DNA of 64,000 bases from Bathymodiolus brooksi. Its lineage: Eukaryota; Mollusca; Bivalvia; Mytilida; Modiolidae. Shown here piece by piece: positions 37,701-53,100 of this stretch. The notes beneath the pieces are model-generated. The model saw nothing but the letters and a program-made list of their open reading frames with translations, made no database searches and had not been told where the DNA came from. A program made the position numbers and the translations under genes. The stretch's first letter is position 1, and each line of letters starts with the position of its first letter. The stretch spans positions 49,275,085 to 49,339,084 of the forward strand of contig OY804585.1 in NCBI GenBank assembly GCA_963680875.1. The letters are read 5' to 3'.

Positions 37701-38459
37701 CGTTTTCTCTGAGGGTAGAACTATAAATGTAGTTATAACTACAAGTTATTAACGTTTTCTCTGCGGGTAGAACTATAAATGTAGTTATAACTACAAGTTA
37801 TTAACGTTTTCTCTGCGGGTAGAACTATAAATGTAGTTATAACTACAAGTTATTAACGTTTTCTCTGCGGGTAGAACTATAAATGTAGTTATAACTACAA
37901 TTTATTAACGTTTTCTCTGAGGGTAGAACTATAAATGTAGTTATAACTACAAGTTATTAACGTTTTCTCTGCGTGTAGAACTATAAATGTAGTTATAACT
38001 ACAAGTTATTAACGTTTTCTCTGAGGGTAGAACTATAAATGTATTTATAACTACAAGTTATTAACGTTTTCTCTGAGGGTAGAACTATAAATGTAGTTAT
38101 AACTACAAGTTATTAACGTTTTCTCTGAGGGTAGAACTATAAATGTAGTTATAACTACAAGTTATTAACGTTTTCTCTGAGGGTAGAACTATAAATGTAG
38201 TTATAACTACAAGTTATTAACGTTTTCTCTGCGTGTAGAACTATAAATGTAGTTATAACTACAAGTTATTAACGTTTTCTCTGCGGGTAGAACTATAAAT
38301 GTAGTTATAACTACAAGTTATTAACGTTTTCTCTGCGGGTAGAACTATAAATGTAGTTATAACTACAAGTTATTAACGTTTTCTCTGAGGGTAGAACTAT
38401 AAATGTAGTTATAACTACAAGTTATTAACGTTTTCTCTGAGGGTAGAACTATAAATGTA

Positions 38460-41400
38460 GTTATAACTACAAGTTATTAACATTTTCTCTGCGGGTAGAA
38501 CTATAAATGTAGTTATAACTACAAGTTATTAACGTTTTCTCTGAGGGTAGAACTATAAATGTAGTTATAACTACAAGTTATTAACGTTTTCTCTGAGGGT
38601 AGAACTATAAATGTAGTTATAACTACAAGTTATTAACGTTTTCTCTGCGTGTAGAACTATAAATGTAGTTATAACTACAAGTTATTAATGTTTTCTCTGC
38701 GGGTAGAACTATAAATATTGTTATAACTACAAGTTATTAACGTTTTCTCTGAGGGTAGAACTATAAATGTAGATATAACTAGAAGTTATTAACGTTTTTT
38801 CTGAGGGTAGAACTATAAATGTAGTTATAACTACAAGTTATTAACGTTTTCTCTGAGGGTAGAACTATAAATGTAGTTATAACTACAAGTTATTAACGTT
38901 TTCTCTGAGGGTAGAACTATAAATGTAGTTATAACTACAAGTTATTAACGTTTACTCTGCGTGTAGAACTATAAATGTAGTTATAACTACAAGTTATTAA
39001 AGTTTTCTCTGCGGGTAGAACTATAAATGTAGTTATAACTACAAATTATTAACGTTTTCTCTGCGGGTAGAACTATAAATGTAGTTATAACTACAAGTTA
39101 TTAACGTTTTCTCTGAGGGTAGAACTATAAATGTAGTTATAACTACAAGTTATTAACGTTTTCTCTGAGGGTAGAACTATAAATGTAGTTATAACTACAA
39201 GTTATTAACGTTTTCTCTGCGGGTAGAACTATAAATGTAGTTATAACTACAAGTTATTAACGTTTTCTCTGAGGGTAGAACTATAAATGTAGTTATAACT
39301 ACAAGTTATTAACGTTTTCTCTGAGGGTAGAACTATAAATGTAGTTATAACTACAAGTTATTAACGTTTTCTCTGCGGGTAGAACTATAAATGTAGTTAT
39401 AACTACAAGTTATTAACGTTTTCTCTGCGGGTAGAACTATAAATGTAGTTATAACTACAAGTTATTAACGTTTTCTCTGAGGGTAGAACTATAAATGTAG
39501 TTATAATTACAAGTTATTAACGTTTTATCTGAGGGTAGAACTATAAATGTAGTTATAACTACAAGTTATTAACGTTTTCTCTGCGGGTAGAACTATAAAT
39601 GTAGTTATAACTACAAGTTATTAACGTTTTCTCTGCGGGTAGAACTATAAATATTGTTATAACTACAAGTTATTAACGTTTTCTATGAGGGTAGAACTAT
39701 AAATGTAGTTATAACTACAAGTTATTAACGTTTTTTCTGAGTGTAGAACTATAAATGTAGTTATAACTACAAGTTATTAACGTTTTCTCTGAGGGTAGAA
39801 CTATAAATGTAGTTATAACTACAAGTTATTAACGTTTTCTGTGCGGGTAGAACTATAAATGTAGTTATAACTACAAGTTATTAACGTTTACTCTGCGTGT
39901 AGAACTATAAATGTAGTTATAACTACAAGTTATTAACGTTTTCTCTGCGGGTAGAACTATAAATGTAGTTATAACTACAAGTTATTAACGTTTTCTCTGC
40001 GGGTAGAACTATAAATGTAGTTATAACTACAAGTTATTAACGTTTTCTCTGTGGGCAGAACTATAAATGTAGTTATAACTACAAGTTATTAACGTTTTCT
40101 CTGAGGGTAGAACTATAAATGTAGTTATAACTACAAGTTATTAACGTTTTCTCTGCGGGTAGAACTATAAATGTAGTTATAACTACAAGTTATTAACGTT
40201 TTCTCTGCGGGTAGAACTATAAATGTAGTTATAACTACAAGTTATTAACGTTTTCTCTGTGGGTAGAACTATAAATGTAGTTATAACTACAAGTTATTAA
40301 CGTTTTCTCTGCGGGTAGAACTATAAATGTAGTTATAACTACAAGTTATTAACGTTTTCTCTGCGGGTAGAACTATAAATGTAGTTATAACTACAAGTTA
40401 TTAACGTTTTCTCTGAGGGTAGAACTATAAATGTAGTTATAACTACAAGTTATTAACGTTTTCTCTGAGGGTAGAACTATAAATGTAGTTATAACTACAA
40501 GTTATTAACATTTTCTCTGCGGGTAGAACTATAAATGTAGTTATAACTACAAGTTATTAACGTTTTCTCTGAGGGTAGAACTATAAATGTAGTTATAACT
40601 ACAAGTTATTAACGTTTTCTCTGAGGGTAGAACTATAAATGTAGTTATAACTACAAGTTATTAACGTTTTCTCTGCGTGTAGAACTATAAATGTAGTTAT
40701 AACTACAAGTTATTAATGTTTTCTCTGCGGGTAGAACTATAAATATTGTTATAACTACAAGTTATTAACGTTTTCTCTGAGGGTAGAACTATAAATGTAG
40801 ATATAACTAGAAGTTATTAACGTTTTTTCTGAGGGTAGAACTATAAATGTAGTTATAACTACAAGTTATTAACGTTTTCTCTGAGGGTAGAACTATAAAT
40901 GTAGTTATAACTACAAGTTATTAACGTTTTCTCTGAGGGTAGAACTATAAATGTAGTTATAACTACAAGTTATTAACGTTTACTCTGCGTGTAGAACTAT
41001 AAATGTAGTTATAACTACAAGTTATTAAAGTTTTCTCTGCGGGTAGAACTATAAATGTAGTTATAACTACAAGTTATTAACGTTTTCTCTGCGGGTAGAA
41101 CTATAAATGTAGTTATAACTACAAGTTATTAACGTTTTCTCTGAGGGTAGAACTATAAATGTAGTTATAACTACAAGTTATTAACGTTTTCTCTGAGGGT
41201 AGAACTATAAATGTAGTTATAACTACAAGTTATTAACGTTTTCTCTGCGGGTAGAACTATAAATGTAGTTATAACTACAAGTTATTAACGTTTTCTCTGA
41301 GGGTAGAACTATAAATGTAGTTATAACTACAAGTTATTAACGTTTTCTCTGAGGGTAGAACTATAAATGTAGTTATAACTACAAGTTATTAACGTTTTCT

Positions 41401-44400
41401 CTGCGGGTAGAACTATAAATGTAGTTATAACTACAAGTTATTAACGTTTTCTCTGCGGGTAGAACTATAAATGTAGTTATAACTACAAGTTATTAACGTT
41501 TTCTCTGAGGGTAGAACTATAAATGTAGTTATAATTACAAGTTATTAACGTTTTATCTGAGGGTAGAACTATAAATGTAGTTATAACTACAAGTTATTAA
41601 CGTTTTCTCTGCGGGTAGAACTATAAATGTAGTTATAACTACAAGTTATTAACGTTTTCTCTGCGGGTAGAACTATAAATATTGTTATAACTACAAGTTA
41701 TTAACGTTTTCTATGAGGGTAGAACTATAAATGTAGTTATAACTACAAGTTATTAACGTTTTTTCTGAGTGTAGAACTATAAATGTAGTTATAACTACAA
41801 GTTATTAACGTTTTCTCTGAGGGTAGAACTATAAATGTAGTTATAACTACAAGTTATTAACGTTTTCTGTGCGGGTAGAACTATAAATGTAGTTATAACT
41901 ACAAGTTATTAACGTTTACTCTGCGTGTAGAACTATAAATGTAGTTATAACTACAAGTTATTAACGTTTTCTCTGCGGGTAGAACTATAAATGTAGTTAT
42001 AACTACAAGTTATTAACGTTTTCTCTGCGGGTAGAACTATAAATGTAGTTATAACTACAAGTTATTAACGTTTTCTCTGTGGGCAGAACTATAAATGTAG
42101 TTATAACTACAAGTTATTAACGTTTTCTCTGAGGGTAGAACTATAAATGTAGTTATAACTACAAGTTATTAACGTTTTCTCTGCGGGTAGAACTATAAAT
42201 GTAGTTATAACTACAAGTTATTAACGTTTTCTCTGCGGGTAGAACTATAAATGTAGTTATAACTACAAGTTATTAACGTTTTCTCTGTGGGTAGAACTAT
42301 AAATGTAGTTATAACTACAAGTTATTAACGTTTTCTCTGAGGGTAGAACTATAAATGTAGTTATAACTACAAGTTATTAACGTTTTCTCTGAGGGTAGAA
42401 CTATAAATGTAGTTATAACTACAAGTTATTAACGTTTTCTCTGCGGGTAGAACTATAAATGTAGTTATAACTACAAGTTATTAACGTTTTCTCTGAGGGT
42501 AGAACTATAAATGTAGTTATAACTACAAGTTATTAACGTTTTCTCTGAGGGTAGAACTATAAATGTAGTTATAACTACAAGTTATTAACGTTTTCTCTGA
42601 GGGTAGAACTATAAATGTAGTTATAACTACAAGTTATTAACGTTTTCTCTGCGTGTAGAACTATAAATGTAGTTATAACTACAAGTTATTAATGTTTTCT
42701 CTGCGGGTAGAACTATAAATATTGTTATAACTACAAGTTATTAACGTTTTCTCTGAGGGTAGAACTATAAATGTAGATATAACTAGAAGTTATTAACGTT
42801 TTTTCTGAGGGTAGAACTATAAATGTAGTTATAACTACAAGTTATTAACGTTTTCTCTGAGGGTAGAACTATAAATGTAGTTATAACTACAAGTTATTAA
42901 CGTTTTCTCTGAGGGTAGAACTATAAATGTAGTTATAACTACAAGTTATTAACGTTTACTCTGCGTGTAGAACTATAAATGTAGTTATAACTACAAGTTA
43001 TTAAAGTTTTCTCTGCGGGTAGAACTATAAATGTAGTTATAACTACAAATTATTAACGTTTTCTCTGCGGGTAGAACTATAAATGTAGTTATAACTACAA
43101 GTTATTAACGTTTTCTCTGAGGGTAGAACTATAAATGTAGTTATAACTACAAGTTATTAACGTTTTCTCTGAGGGTAGAACTATAAATGTAGTTATAACT
43201 ACAAGTTATTAACGTTTTCTCTGCGGGTAGAACTATAAATGTAGTTATAACTACAAGTTATTAACGTTTTCTCTGAGGGTAGAACTATAAATGTAGTTAT
43301 AACTACAAGTTATTAACGTTTTCTCTGAGGGTAGAACTATAAATGTAGTTATAACTACAAGTTATTAACGTTTTCTCTGCGGGTAGAACTATAAATGTAG
43401 TTATAACTACAAGTTATTAACGTTTTCTCTGCGGGTAGAACTATAAATGTAGTTATAACTACAAGTTATTAACGTTTTCTCTGAGGGTAGAACTATAAAT
43501 GTAGTTATAATTACAAGTTATTAACGTTTTATCTGAGGGTAGAACTATAAATGTAGTTATAACTACAAGTTATTAACGTTTTCTCTGCGGGTAGAACTAT
43601 AAATGTAGTTATAACTACAAGTTATTAACGTTTTCTCTGCGGGTAGAACTATAAATATTGTTATAACTACAAGTTATTAACGTTTTCTATGAGGGTAGAA
43701 CTATAAATGTAGTTATAACTACAAGTTATTAACGTTTTTTCTGAGTGTAGAACTATAAATGTAGTTATAACTACAAGTTATTAACGTTTTCTCTGAGGGT
43801 AGAACTATAAATGTAGTTATAACTACAAGTTATTAACGTTTTCTGTGCGGGTAGAACTATAAATGTAGTTATAACTACAAGTTATTAACGTTTACTCTGC
43901 GTGTAGAACTATAAATGTAGTTATAACTACAAGTTATTAACGTTTTCTCTGCGGGTAGAACTATAAATGTAGTTATAACTACAAGTTATTAACGTTTTCT
44001 CTGCGGGTAGAACTATAAATGTAGTTATAACTACAAGTTATTAACGTTTTCTCTGTGGGCAGAACTATAAATGTAGTTATAACTACAAGTTATTAACGTT
44101 TTCTCTGAGGGTAGAACTATAAATGTAGTTATAACTACAAGTTATTAACGTTTTCTCTGCGGGTAGAACTATAAATGTAGTTATAACTACAAGTTATTAA
44201 CGTTTTCTCTGCGGGTAGAACTATAAATGTAGTTATAACTACAAGTTATTAACGTTTTCTCTGTGGGTAGAACTATAAATGTAGTTATAACTACAAGTTA
44301 TTAACGTTTTCTCTGCGGGTAGAACTATAAATGTAGTTATAACTACAAGTTATTAACGTTTTCTCTGCGGGTAGAACTATAAATGTAGTTATAACTACAA

Positions 44401-46480
44401 GTTATTAACGTTTTCTCTGAGGGTAGAACTATAAATGTAGTTATAACTACAAGTTATTAACGTTTTCTCTGAGGGTAGAACTATAAATGTAGTTATAACT
44501 ACAAGTTATTAACATTTTCTCTGCGGGTAGAACTATAAATGTAGTTATAACTACAAGTTATTAACGTTTTCTCTGAGGGTAGAACTATAAATGTAGTTAT
44601 AACTACAAGTTATTAACGTTTTCTCTGAGGGTAGAACTATAAATGTAGTTATAACTACAAGTTATTAACGTTTTCTCTGCGTGTAGAACTATAAATGTAG
44701 TTATAACTACAAGTTATTAATGTTTTCTCTGCGGGTAGAACTATAAATATTGTTATAACTACAAGTTATTAACGTTTTCTCTGAGGGTAGAACTATAAAT
44801 GTAGATATAACTAGAAGTTATTAACGTTTTTTCTGAGGGTAGAACTATAAATGTAGTTATAACTACAAGTTATTAACGTTTTCTCTGAGGGTAGAACTAT
44901 AAATGTAGTTATAACTACAAGTTATTAACGTTTTCTCTGAGGGTAGAACTATAAATGTAGTTATAACTACAAGTTATTAACGTTTACTCTGCGTGTAGAA
45001 CTATAAATGTAGTTATAACTACAAGTTATTAAAGTTTTCTCTGCGGGTAGAACTATAAATGTAGTTATAACTACAAGTTATTAACGTTTTCTCTGCGGGT
45101 AGAACTATAAATGTAGTTATAACTACAAGTTATTAACGTTTTCTCTGAGGGTAGAACTATAAATGTAGTTATAACTACAAGTTATTAACGTTTTCTCTGA
45201 GGGTAGAACTATAAATGTAGTTATAACTACAAGTTATTAACGTTTTCTCTGCGGGTAGAACTATAAATGTAGTTATAACTACAAGTTATTAACGTTTTCT
45301 CTGAGGGTAGAACTATAAATGTAGTTATAACTACAAGTTATTAACGTTTTCTCTGAGGGTAGAACTATAAATGTAGTTATAACTACAAGTTATTAACGTT
45401 TTCTCTGCGGGTAGAACTATAAATGTAGTTATAACTACAAGTTATTAACGTTTTCTCTGCGGGTAGAACTATAAATGTAGTTATAACTACAAGTTATTAA
45501 CGTTTTCTCTGAGGGTAGAACTATAAATGTAGTTATAATTACAAGTTATTAACGTTTTATCTGAGGGTAGAACTATAAATGTAGTTATAACTACAAGTTA
45601 TTAACGTTTTCTCTGCGGGTAGAACTATAAATGTAGTTATAACTACAAGTTATTAACGTTTTCTCTGCGGGTAGAACTATAAATATTGTTATAACTACAA
45701 GTTATTAACGTTTTCTATGAGGGTAGAACTATAAATGTAGTTATAACTACAAGTTATTAACGTTTTTTCTGAGTGTAGAACTATAAATGTAGTTATAACT
45801 ACAAGTTATTAACGTTTTCTCTGAGGGTAGAACTATAAATGTAGTTATAACTACAAGTTATTAACGTTTTCTGTGCGGGTAGAACTATAAATGTAGTTAT
45901 AACTACAAGTTATTAACGTTTACTCTGCGTGTAGAACTATAAATGTAGTTATAACTACAAGTTATTAACGTTTTCTCTGCGGGTAGAACTATAAATGTAG
46001 TTATAACTACAAGTTATTAACGTTTTCTCTGCGGGTAGAACTATAAATGTAGTTATAACTACAAGTTATTAACGTTTTCTCTGTGGGCAGAACTATAAAT
46101 GTAGTTATAACTACAAGTTATTAACGTTTTCTCTGAGGGTAGAACTATAAATGTAGTTATAACTACAAGTTATTAACGTTTTCTCTGCGGGTAGAACTAT
46201 AAATGTAGTTATAACTACAAGTTATTAACGTTTTCTCTGCGGGTAGAACTATAAATGTAGTTATAACTACAAGTTATTAACGTTTTCTCTGTGGGTAGAA
46301 CTATAAATGTAGTTATAACTACAAGTTATTAACGTTTTCTCTGAGGGTAGAACTATAAATGTAGTTATAACTACAAGTTATTAACGTTTTCTCTGAGGGT
46401 AGAACTATAAATGTAGTTATAACTACAAGTTATTAACGTTTTCTCTGCGGGTAGAACTATAAATGTAGTTATAACTACAA
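38460..46480 (+). repeat. 38/39-monomer block in tandem, about four copies
   Basis: GTGGGCAG occurs at 40051, 42079, 44055 and 46083; AGATATAACTAGAAG at 38771, 40799, 42775 and 44803. Intervals are 2,028, 1,976 and 2,028 bp, i.e. 39, 38 and 39 monomers. TTCTATGAGGG (about 39684, 41711, 43687, 45715) follows the same spacing. One copy has lost one unit, between about 42290 and 42660. This is the clearest higher-order repeat in the window. Confidence 0.88.
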
Positions 46481-46849
46481 GTTATTAACGTTTTCTCTGA
46501 GGGTAGAACTATAAATGTAGTTATAACTACAAGTTATTAACGTTTTCTCTGAGGGTAGAACTATAAATGTAGTTATAACTACAAGTTATTAACGTTTTCT
46601 CTGAGGGTAGAACTATAAATGTAGTTATAACTACAGATTATTAACGTTTTCTCTGCGGGTAGAACTATAAATGTAGTTATAACTACAAGTTATTAACGTT
46701 TTCTCTGCGGGTAGAACTATAAATGTAGTTATAACTACAAGTTATTAACGTTTTCTCTGAGGGTAGAACTATAAATGTAGTTATAACTACAAGTTATTAA
46801 CGTTTTCTCTGCGGGTAGAACTATAAATGTAGTTATAACTACAAGTTAT

Positions 46850-49800
46850 TAACATTTTCTCTGAGGGTAGAACTATAAATGTAGTTATAGCTACAAGTTA
46901 TTAACGTTTTCTCTGCGGGTAGAACTATAAATGTAGTTATGACTACAAGTTATTAACGTTTTCTCTGAGGGTAGAACTATAAATGTAGTTATAACTACAG
47001 ATTATTAACGTTTTTTCTGAGGGTAGAACTATAAATGTAGTTATAACTACAAGTTATTGACGTTTTCTCTGCGGGTAGAACTATAAATGTAGTTATAACT
47101 ACAAGTTATTAACGTTTTCTCTGCGGGTAGAACTATAAATGTAGTTATAACTACAAGTTATTAACGTTTTCTCTGCGGGTAGAACTATAAATGTAGTTAT
47201 AACTACAAGTTATTAACGTTTTCTCTGCGGGTAGAACTATAAATGTAGTTATAACTACAATTTATTAACGTTTTCTCTGCGGGTAGAACTATAAATGTAG
47301 TTATAACTACAAGTTATTAACGTTTTCTCTGCGGGTAGAACTATAAATGTAGTTATCACTACAAGTTATTAACGTTTTCTCTGAGGGTAGAACTATAAAT
47401 GTAGGTATAACTACAAGTTATTAACGTTTTCTCTGCGGGTAGAACTATAAATGTAGTTATAACTACAAGTTATTAACGTTTTCTCTGAGGGTAGAACTAT
47501 AAATGTAGCTATAACTACAAGTTATTAACGTTTTCTCTGAGGGTAGAACTATAAATGTAGTTATAACTACAAGTTATTAACGTTTTCTCTGCGTGTAGAA
47601 CTATAAATGTAGTTATAACTACAAGTTATTAACGTTTTCTCTGCGGGTAGAACTATAAATGTAGTTATAACTACAAGTTATTAACGTTTTCTCTGCGGGT
47701 AGAATTATAAATGTAGTTATAACTACAAGTTATTAACGTTTTCTCTGAGGGTAGAACTATAAATGTAGTTATAACTACAAGTTATTAACGTTTTCTCTGC
47801 GGGTAGAACTATAAATGTAGTTATAACTACAAGTTATTAACGTTTTCTCTGCGGGTAGAACTATAAATGTAGTTATAACTACAAGTTATTAACGTTTTCT
47901 CTGAGGGTAGAACTATAAATGTAGTTATAACTACAAGTTATTAACGTTTTCTCTGAGGGTAGAACTATAAATGTAGTTATAACTACAAGTTATTAACGTT
48001 TTCTCTGCGGGTAGAACTATAAATGTAGTTATAACTACAAGTTATTAACGTTTTCTCTGAGGGTAGAACTATAAATGTAGTTATAACTACAAGTTATTAA
48101 CGTTTTCTCTGAGGGTAGAACAATAAATGTAGTTATAACTACAAGTTATTAACGTTTTCTCTGAGGGTAGAACTATAAATGTAGTTATAACTACAAGTTA
48201 TTAACGTTTTCTCTGAGGGTAGAACTATAAATGTAGTTATAGCTACAAGTTATTAACGTTTTCTGTGCGGGTAGAACTATAAATGTAGTTATAACTACAA
48301 GTTATTAACGTTTTCTCTGAGGGTAGAACTATAAATGTAGTTATAACTACAAGTTATTAACGTTTTCTCTGCGGGTAGAACTATAAATGTAGTTATAACT
48401 ACAAGTTATTAACGTTTTCTCTGCGGGTAGAACTATAAATGTAGTTATAACAACAAGTTATTAACGTTTTCTCTGCGGGTAGAACTATAAATGTAGTTAT
48501 AACTACAAGTTATTAACATTTTCTCTGAGGGTAGAACTATAAATGTAGTTATAGCTACAAGTTATTAACGTTTTCTCTGCGGGTAGAACTATAAATGTAG
48601 TTATGACTACAAGTTATTAACGTTTTCTCTGAGGGTAGAACTATAAATGTAGTTATAACTACAGATTATTAACGTTTTTTCTGAGGGTAGAACTATAAAT
48701 GTAGTTATAACTACAAGTTATTGACGTTTTCTCTGCGGGTAGAACTATAAATGTAGTTATAACTACAAGTTATTAACGTTTTCTGTGCGGGTAGAACTAT
48801 AAATGTAGTTATAACTACAAGTTATTAACGTTTTCTCTGCGGGTAGAACTATAAATGTAGTTATAACTACAAGTTATTAACGTTTTCTCTGCGGGTAGAA
48901 CTATAAATGTAGTTATAACTACAATTTATTAACGTTTTCTCTGCGGGTAGAACTATAAATGTAGTTATAACTACAAGTTATTAACGTTTTCTCTGCGGGT
49001 AGAACTATAAATGTAGTTATCACTACAAGTTATTAACGTTTTCTCTGAGGGTAGAACTATAAATGTAGGTATAACTACAAGTTATTAACGTTTTCTCTGC
49101 GGGTAGAACTATAAATGTAGTTATAACTACAAGTTATTAACGTTTTCTCTGAGGGTAGAACTATAAATGTAGCTATAACTACAAGTTATTAACGTTTTCT
49201 CTGAGGGTAGAACTATAAATGTAGTTATAACTACAAGTTATTAACGTTTTCTCTGCGTGTAGAACTATAAATGTAGTTATAACTACAAGTTATTAACGTT
49301 TTCTCTGCGGGTAGAACTATAAATGTAGTTATAACTACAAGTTATTAACGTTTTCTCTGCGGGTAGAATTACAAATGTAGTTATAACTACAAGTTATTAA
49401 CGTTTTCTCTGAGGGTAGAACTATAAATGTAGTTATAACTACAAGTTATTAACGTTTTCTCTGCGGGTAGAACTATAAATGTAGTTATAACTACAAGTTA
49501 TTAACGTTTTCTCTGCGGGTAGAACTATAAATGTAGTTATAACTACAAGTTATTAGCGTTTTCTCTGAGGGTAGAACTATAAATGTAGTTATAACTACAA
49601 GTTATTAACGTTTTCTCTGAGGGTAGAACTATAAATGTAGTTATAACTACAAGTTATTAACGTTTTCTCTGCGGGTAGAACTATAAATGTAGTTATAACT
49701 ACAAGTTATTAACGTTTTCTCTGAGGGTAGAACTATAAATGTAGTTATAACTACAAGTTATTAACGTTTTCTCTGAGGGTAGAACAATAAATGTAGTTAT

Positions 49801-50180
49801 AACTACAAGTTATTAACGTTTTCTCTGAGGGTAGAACTATAAATGTAGTTATAACTACAAGTTATTAACGTTTTCTCTGAGGGTAGAACTATAAATGTAG
49901 TTATAGCTACAAGTTATTAACGTTTTCTGTGCGGGTAGAACTATAAATGTAGTTATAACTACAAGTTATTAACGTTTTCTCTGAGGGTAGAACTATAAAT
50001 GTAGTTATAACTACAAGTTATTAACGTTTTCTCTGAGGGTAGAACTATAAATGTAGTTATAACTACAAGTTATTAACGTTTTCTCTGAGGGTAGAACTAT
50101 AAATGTAGTTATAACTACAAGTTATTAACGTTTTCTCTGAGGGTAGAACTATAAATGTAGTTATAACTACAAGTTATTAA
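46850..50180 (+). repeat. 32-monomer block (1,664 bp) in tandem, about two copies
   Basis: GTTATCACTAC at 47352 and 49016, GTAGGTATAAC about 50 bp after each, GTAGAACAATAAATG near 48118 and 49782, all 1,664 bp apart. The reverse arm carries the same pair (GTAGTGATAAC at 58945 and 60609, also 1,664 bp), so this duplication is older than the inversion. Confidence 0.85.
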
Positions 50181-53100
50181 CGTTTTCTCTGCGGGTAGAA
50201 CTATAAATGTAGTTATAACTACAAGTTATTAACGTTTTCTCTGCGGGTAGAACTATAAATGTAGTTATAACTACAAGTTATTAACGTTTTCTCTGCGGGT
50301 AGAACTATAAATGTAGTTATAACTACAAGTTATTAACGTTTTCTCTGCGGGTAGAACTATAAATGTAGTTATAACTACAAGTTATTAACGTTTTCTCTGC
50401 GGGTAGAACTATAAATGTAGTTATAACTACAAGTTATTAACGTTTTTTCTGCGGGTAGAACTATAAATGTAGTTATAACTACAAGTTATTAACATTTTCT
50501 CTGAGGGTAGAACTATACATGTAGTTATAACTACAAGTTATTAACGTTTTCTCTGAGGGTAGAACTATAAATGTAGTTATAACTACAAGTTATTAACGTT
50601 TTCTCTGCGGGTAGAACTATAAATGTAGTTATAACTACAAGTTATTAACGTTTTCTCTGAGGGTAGAACTATAAATGTAGTTATAACTACAAGTTATTAA
50701 CGTTTTCTCTGAGGGTAGAACTATAAATGTAGTTATAACTACAAGTTATTAACGTTTTCTCTGAGGGTAGAACTATAAATGTAGTTATAACTACAAGTTA
50801 TTAACGTTTTCTCTGCGGGTAGAACTATAAATGTAGTTATAACTACAAGTTATTAACGTTTTCTCTGCGGGTGGAACTATAAATGTAGTTATAACTACAA
50901 GTTATTAACGTTTTCTCTGAGGGTAGAACTATAAATGTAGTTATAACTACAAGTTATTAACGTTTTCTCTGAGGGTAGAACTATAAATGTAGTTATATCT
51001 ACAAGTTATTAACGTTTTCTCTGCGGGTAGAACTATAAATGTAGTTATAACTACTAGTTATTAACGTTTTCTCTGAGGGTAGAACTATAAATGTAGTTAT
51101 AACTACAAGTTATTAACGTTTTCTCTGCGGGTAGAACTATAAATGTAGTTATAACTACAAGTTATTAACGTTTTCTCTGAGGGTAGAACTATAAATGTAG
51201 TTATAACTACAAGTTATTAACGTTTTCTCTGCGGGTAGAACTATAAATGTAGTTATAACTACAAGTTATTAACGTTTTCTCTGCGGGTAGAACTATAAAT
51301 ATTGTTATAACTACAAGTTATTAACGTTTTCTCTGAGGGTAGAACTATAAATGTAGTTATAACTACAAGTTATTAACGTTTTTTCTGAGGGTAGAACTAT
51401 ACATGTAGTTATAACTACAAGTTATTAACGTTTTCTCTGCGGGTAGAACTATAAATGTAGTTATAACTACAAGTTATTAACGTTTTCTCTGTGGGTAGAA
51501 CTATAAATGTAGTTATAACTACAAGTTATTAACGTTTACTCTGCGTGTAGAACTATAAATGTAGTTATAACTACAAGTTATTAAAGTTTTCTCTGCGGGT
51601 AGAACTATAAATGTAGTTATAACTACAAGTTATTAACGTTTTCTCTGCGGGTAGAACTATAAATGTAGTTATAACTACAAGTTATTAACGTTTTCTCTGC
51701 GGGTAGAACTATAAATGTAGTTATAACTACAAGTTATTAACGTTTTCTCTGAGGGTAGAACTATAAATGTAGTTATAACTACAAGTTATTAACGTTTTCT
51801 CTGAGGGTAGAACTATAAATGTAGTTATAACTACAAGTTATTAACATTTTCTCTGAGGGTAGAACTATAAATGTAGTTATAACTACAAGTTATTAACGTT
51901 TTCTCTGAGGGTAGAACTATAAATGTAGTTATAACTACAAGTTATTAACGTTTTCTCTGAGGGTAGAACTATAAATGTAGTTATAACTACAAGTTATTAA
52001 CGTTTTCTCTGAGGGTAGATCTATAAATGTAGTTATAACTACAAGTTATTAACGTTTACTCTGAGGGTAGAACTATAAATGTAGCTATAACTACAAGATA
52101 TTAACGTTTTCTCTGCGGGTAGATTTATAAATGTAGTTATAACTACAAGTTATTAACGTTTACTCTGAGGGTAGAACTATAAATGTAGCTATAACTACAA
52201 GTTATTAACGTTTTCTCTGCGGGTAGATTTATAAATGTAGTTATAACTACAAGTTATTAACGTTTTCTCTGCGGGTAGAACTATAAATGTAGTTATAACT
52301 ACAAGTTATTAACGTTTTCTCAGCGGGTAGAACTATAAATGTAGTTATAACTACAAGTTATTAACGTTTTCTCTGAGGGTAGAACTATAAATGTAGTTAT
52401 AACTACAAGTTATTAACGTTTTCTCTGAGGGTAGAACTATAAATGTAGCTATAACTACAAGTTATTAACGTTTTCTCTGCGGGTAGAACTATAAATGTAG
52501 TTATAACTACAAGTTATTAACGTTTTCTCTGAGGGTAGAACTATAAATATTGTTATAACTACAAGTTATTAACGTTTTCTCTGAGGGTAGAACTATAAAT
52601 GTAGTTATAACTACAAGTTATTAACGTTTTCTCTGCGGGTAGAACTATAAATGTAGTTATAACTACAAGTTATTAACGTTTTCTCTGAGGGTAGAACTAT
52701 AAATGTAGTTATAACTACAAGTTATTAACGTTTTCTCTGCGGGTAGAACTATAAATGTAGTTATAACTACAAGTTATTAACGTTTTCTCTGAGGGTAGAA
52801 CTATAAATGTAGTTATAACTACAAGTTATTAACGTTTTCTCTGAGGGTAGAACTATAAATGTAGTTATAACTACAAGTTATTAACGTTTTCTCTGCGGGT
52901 AGAACTATAAATGTAGTTATAACTACAAGTTATTAACGTTTTCTCTGCGGGTAGAACTATAAATGTAGTTATAACTACAAGTTATTAACGTTTTCTCTGA
53001 GGGTAGAACTATAAATGTAGTTATAACTACAAGTTATTAACGTTTTCTCTGAGGGTAGAACTATAAATGTAGTTATAACTACAAGTTATTAACGTTTTCT

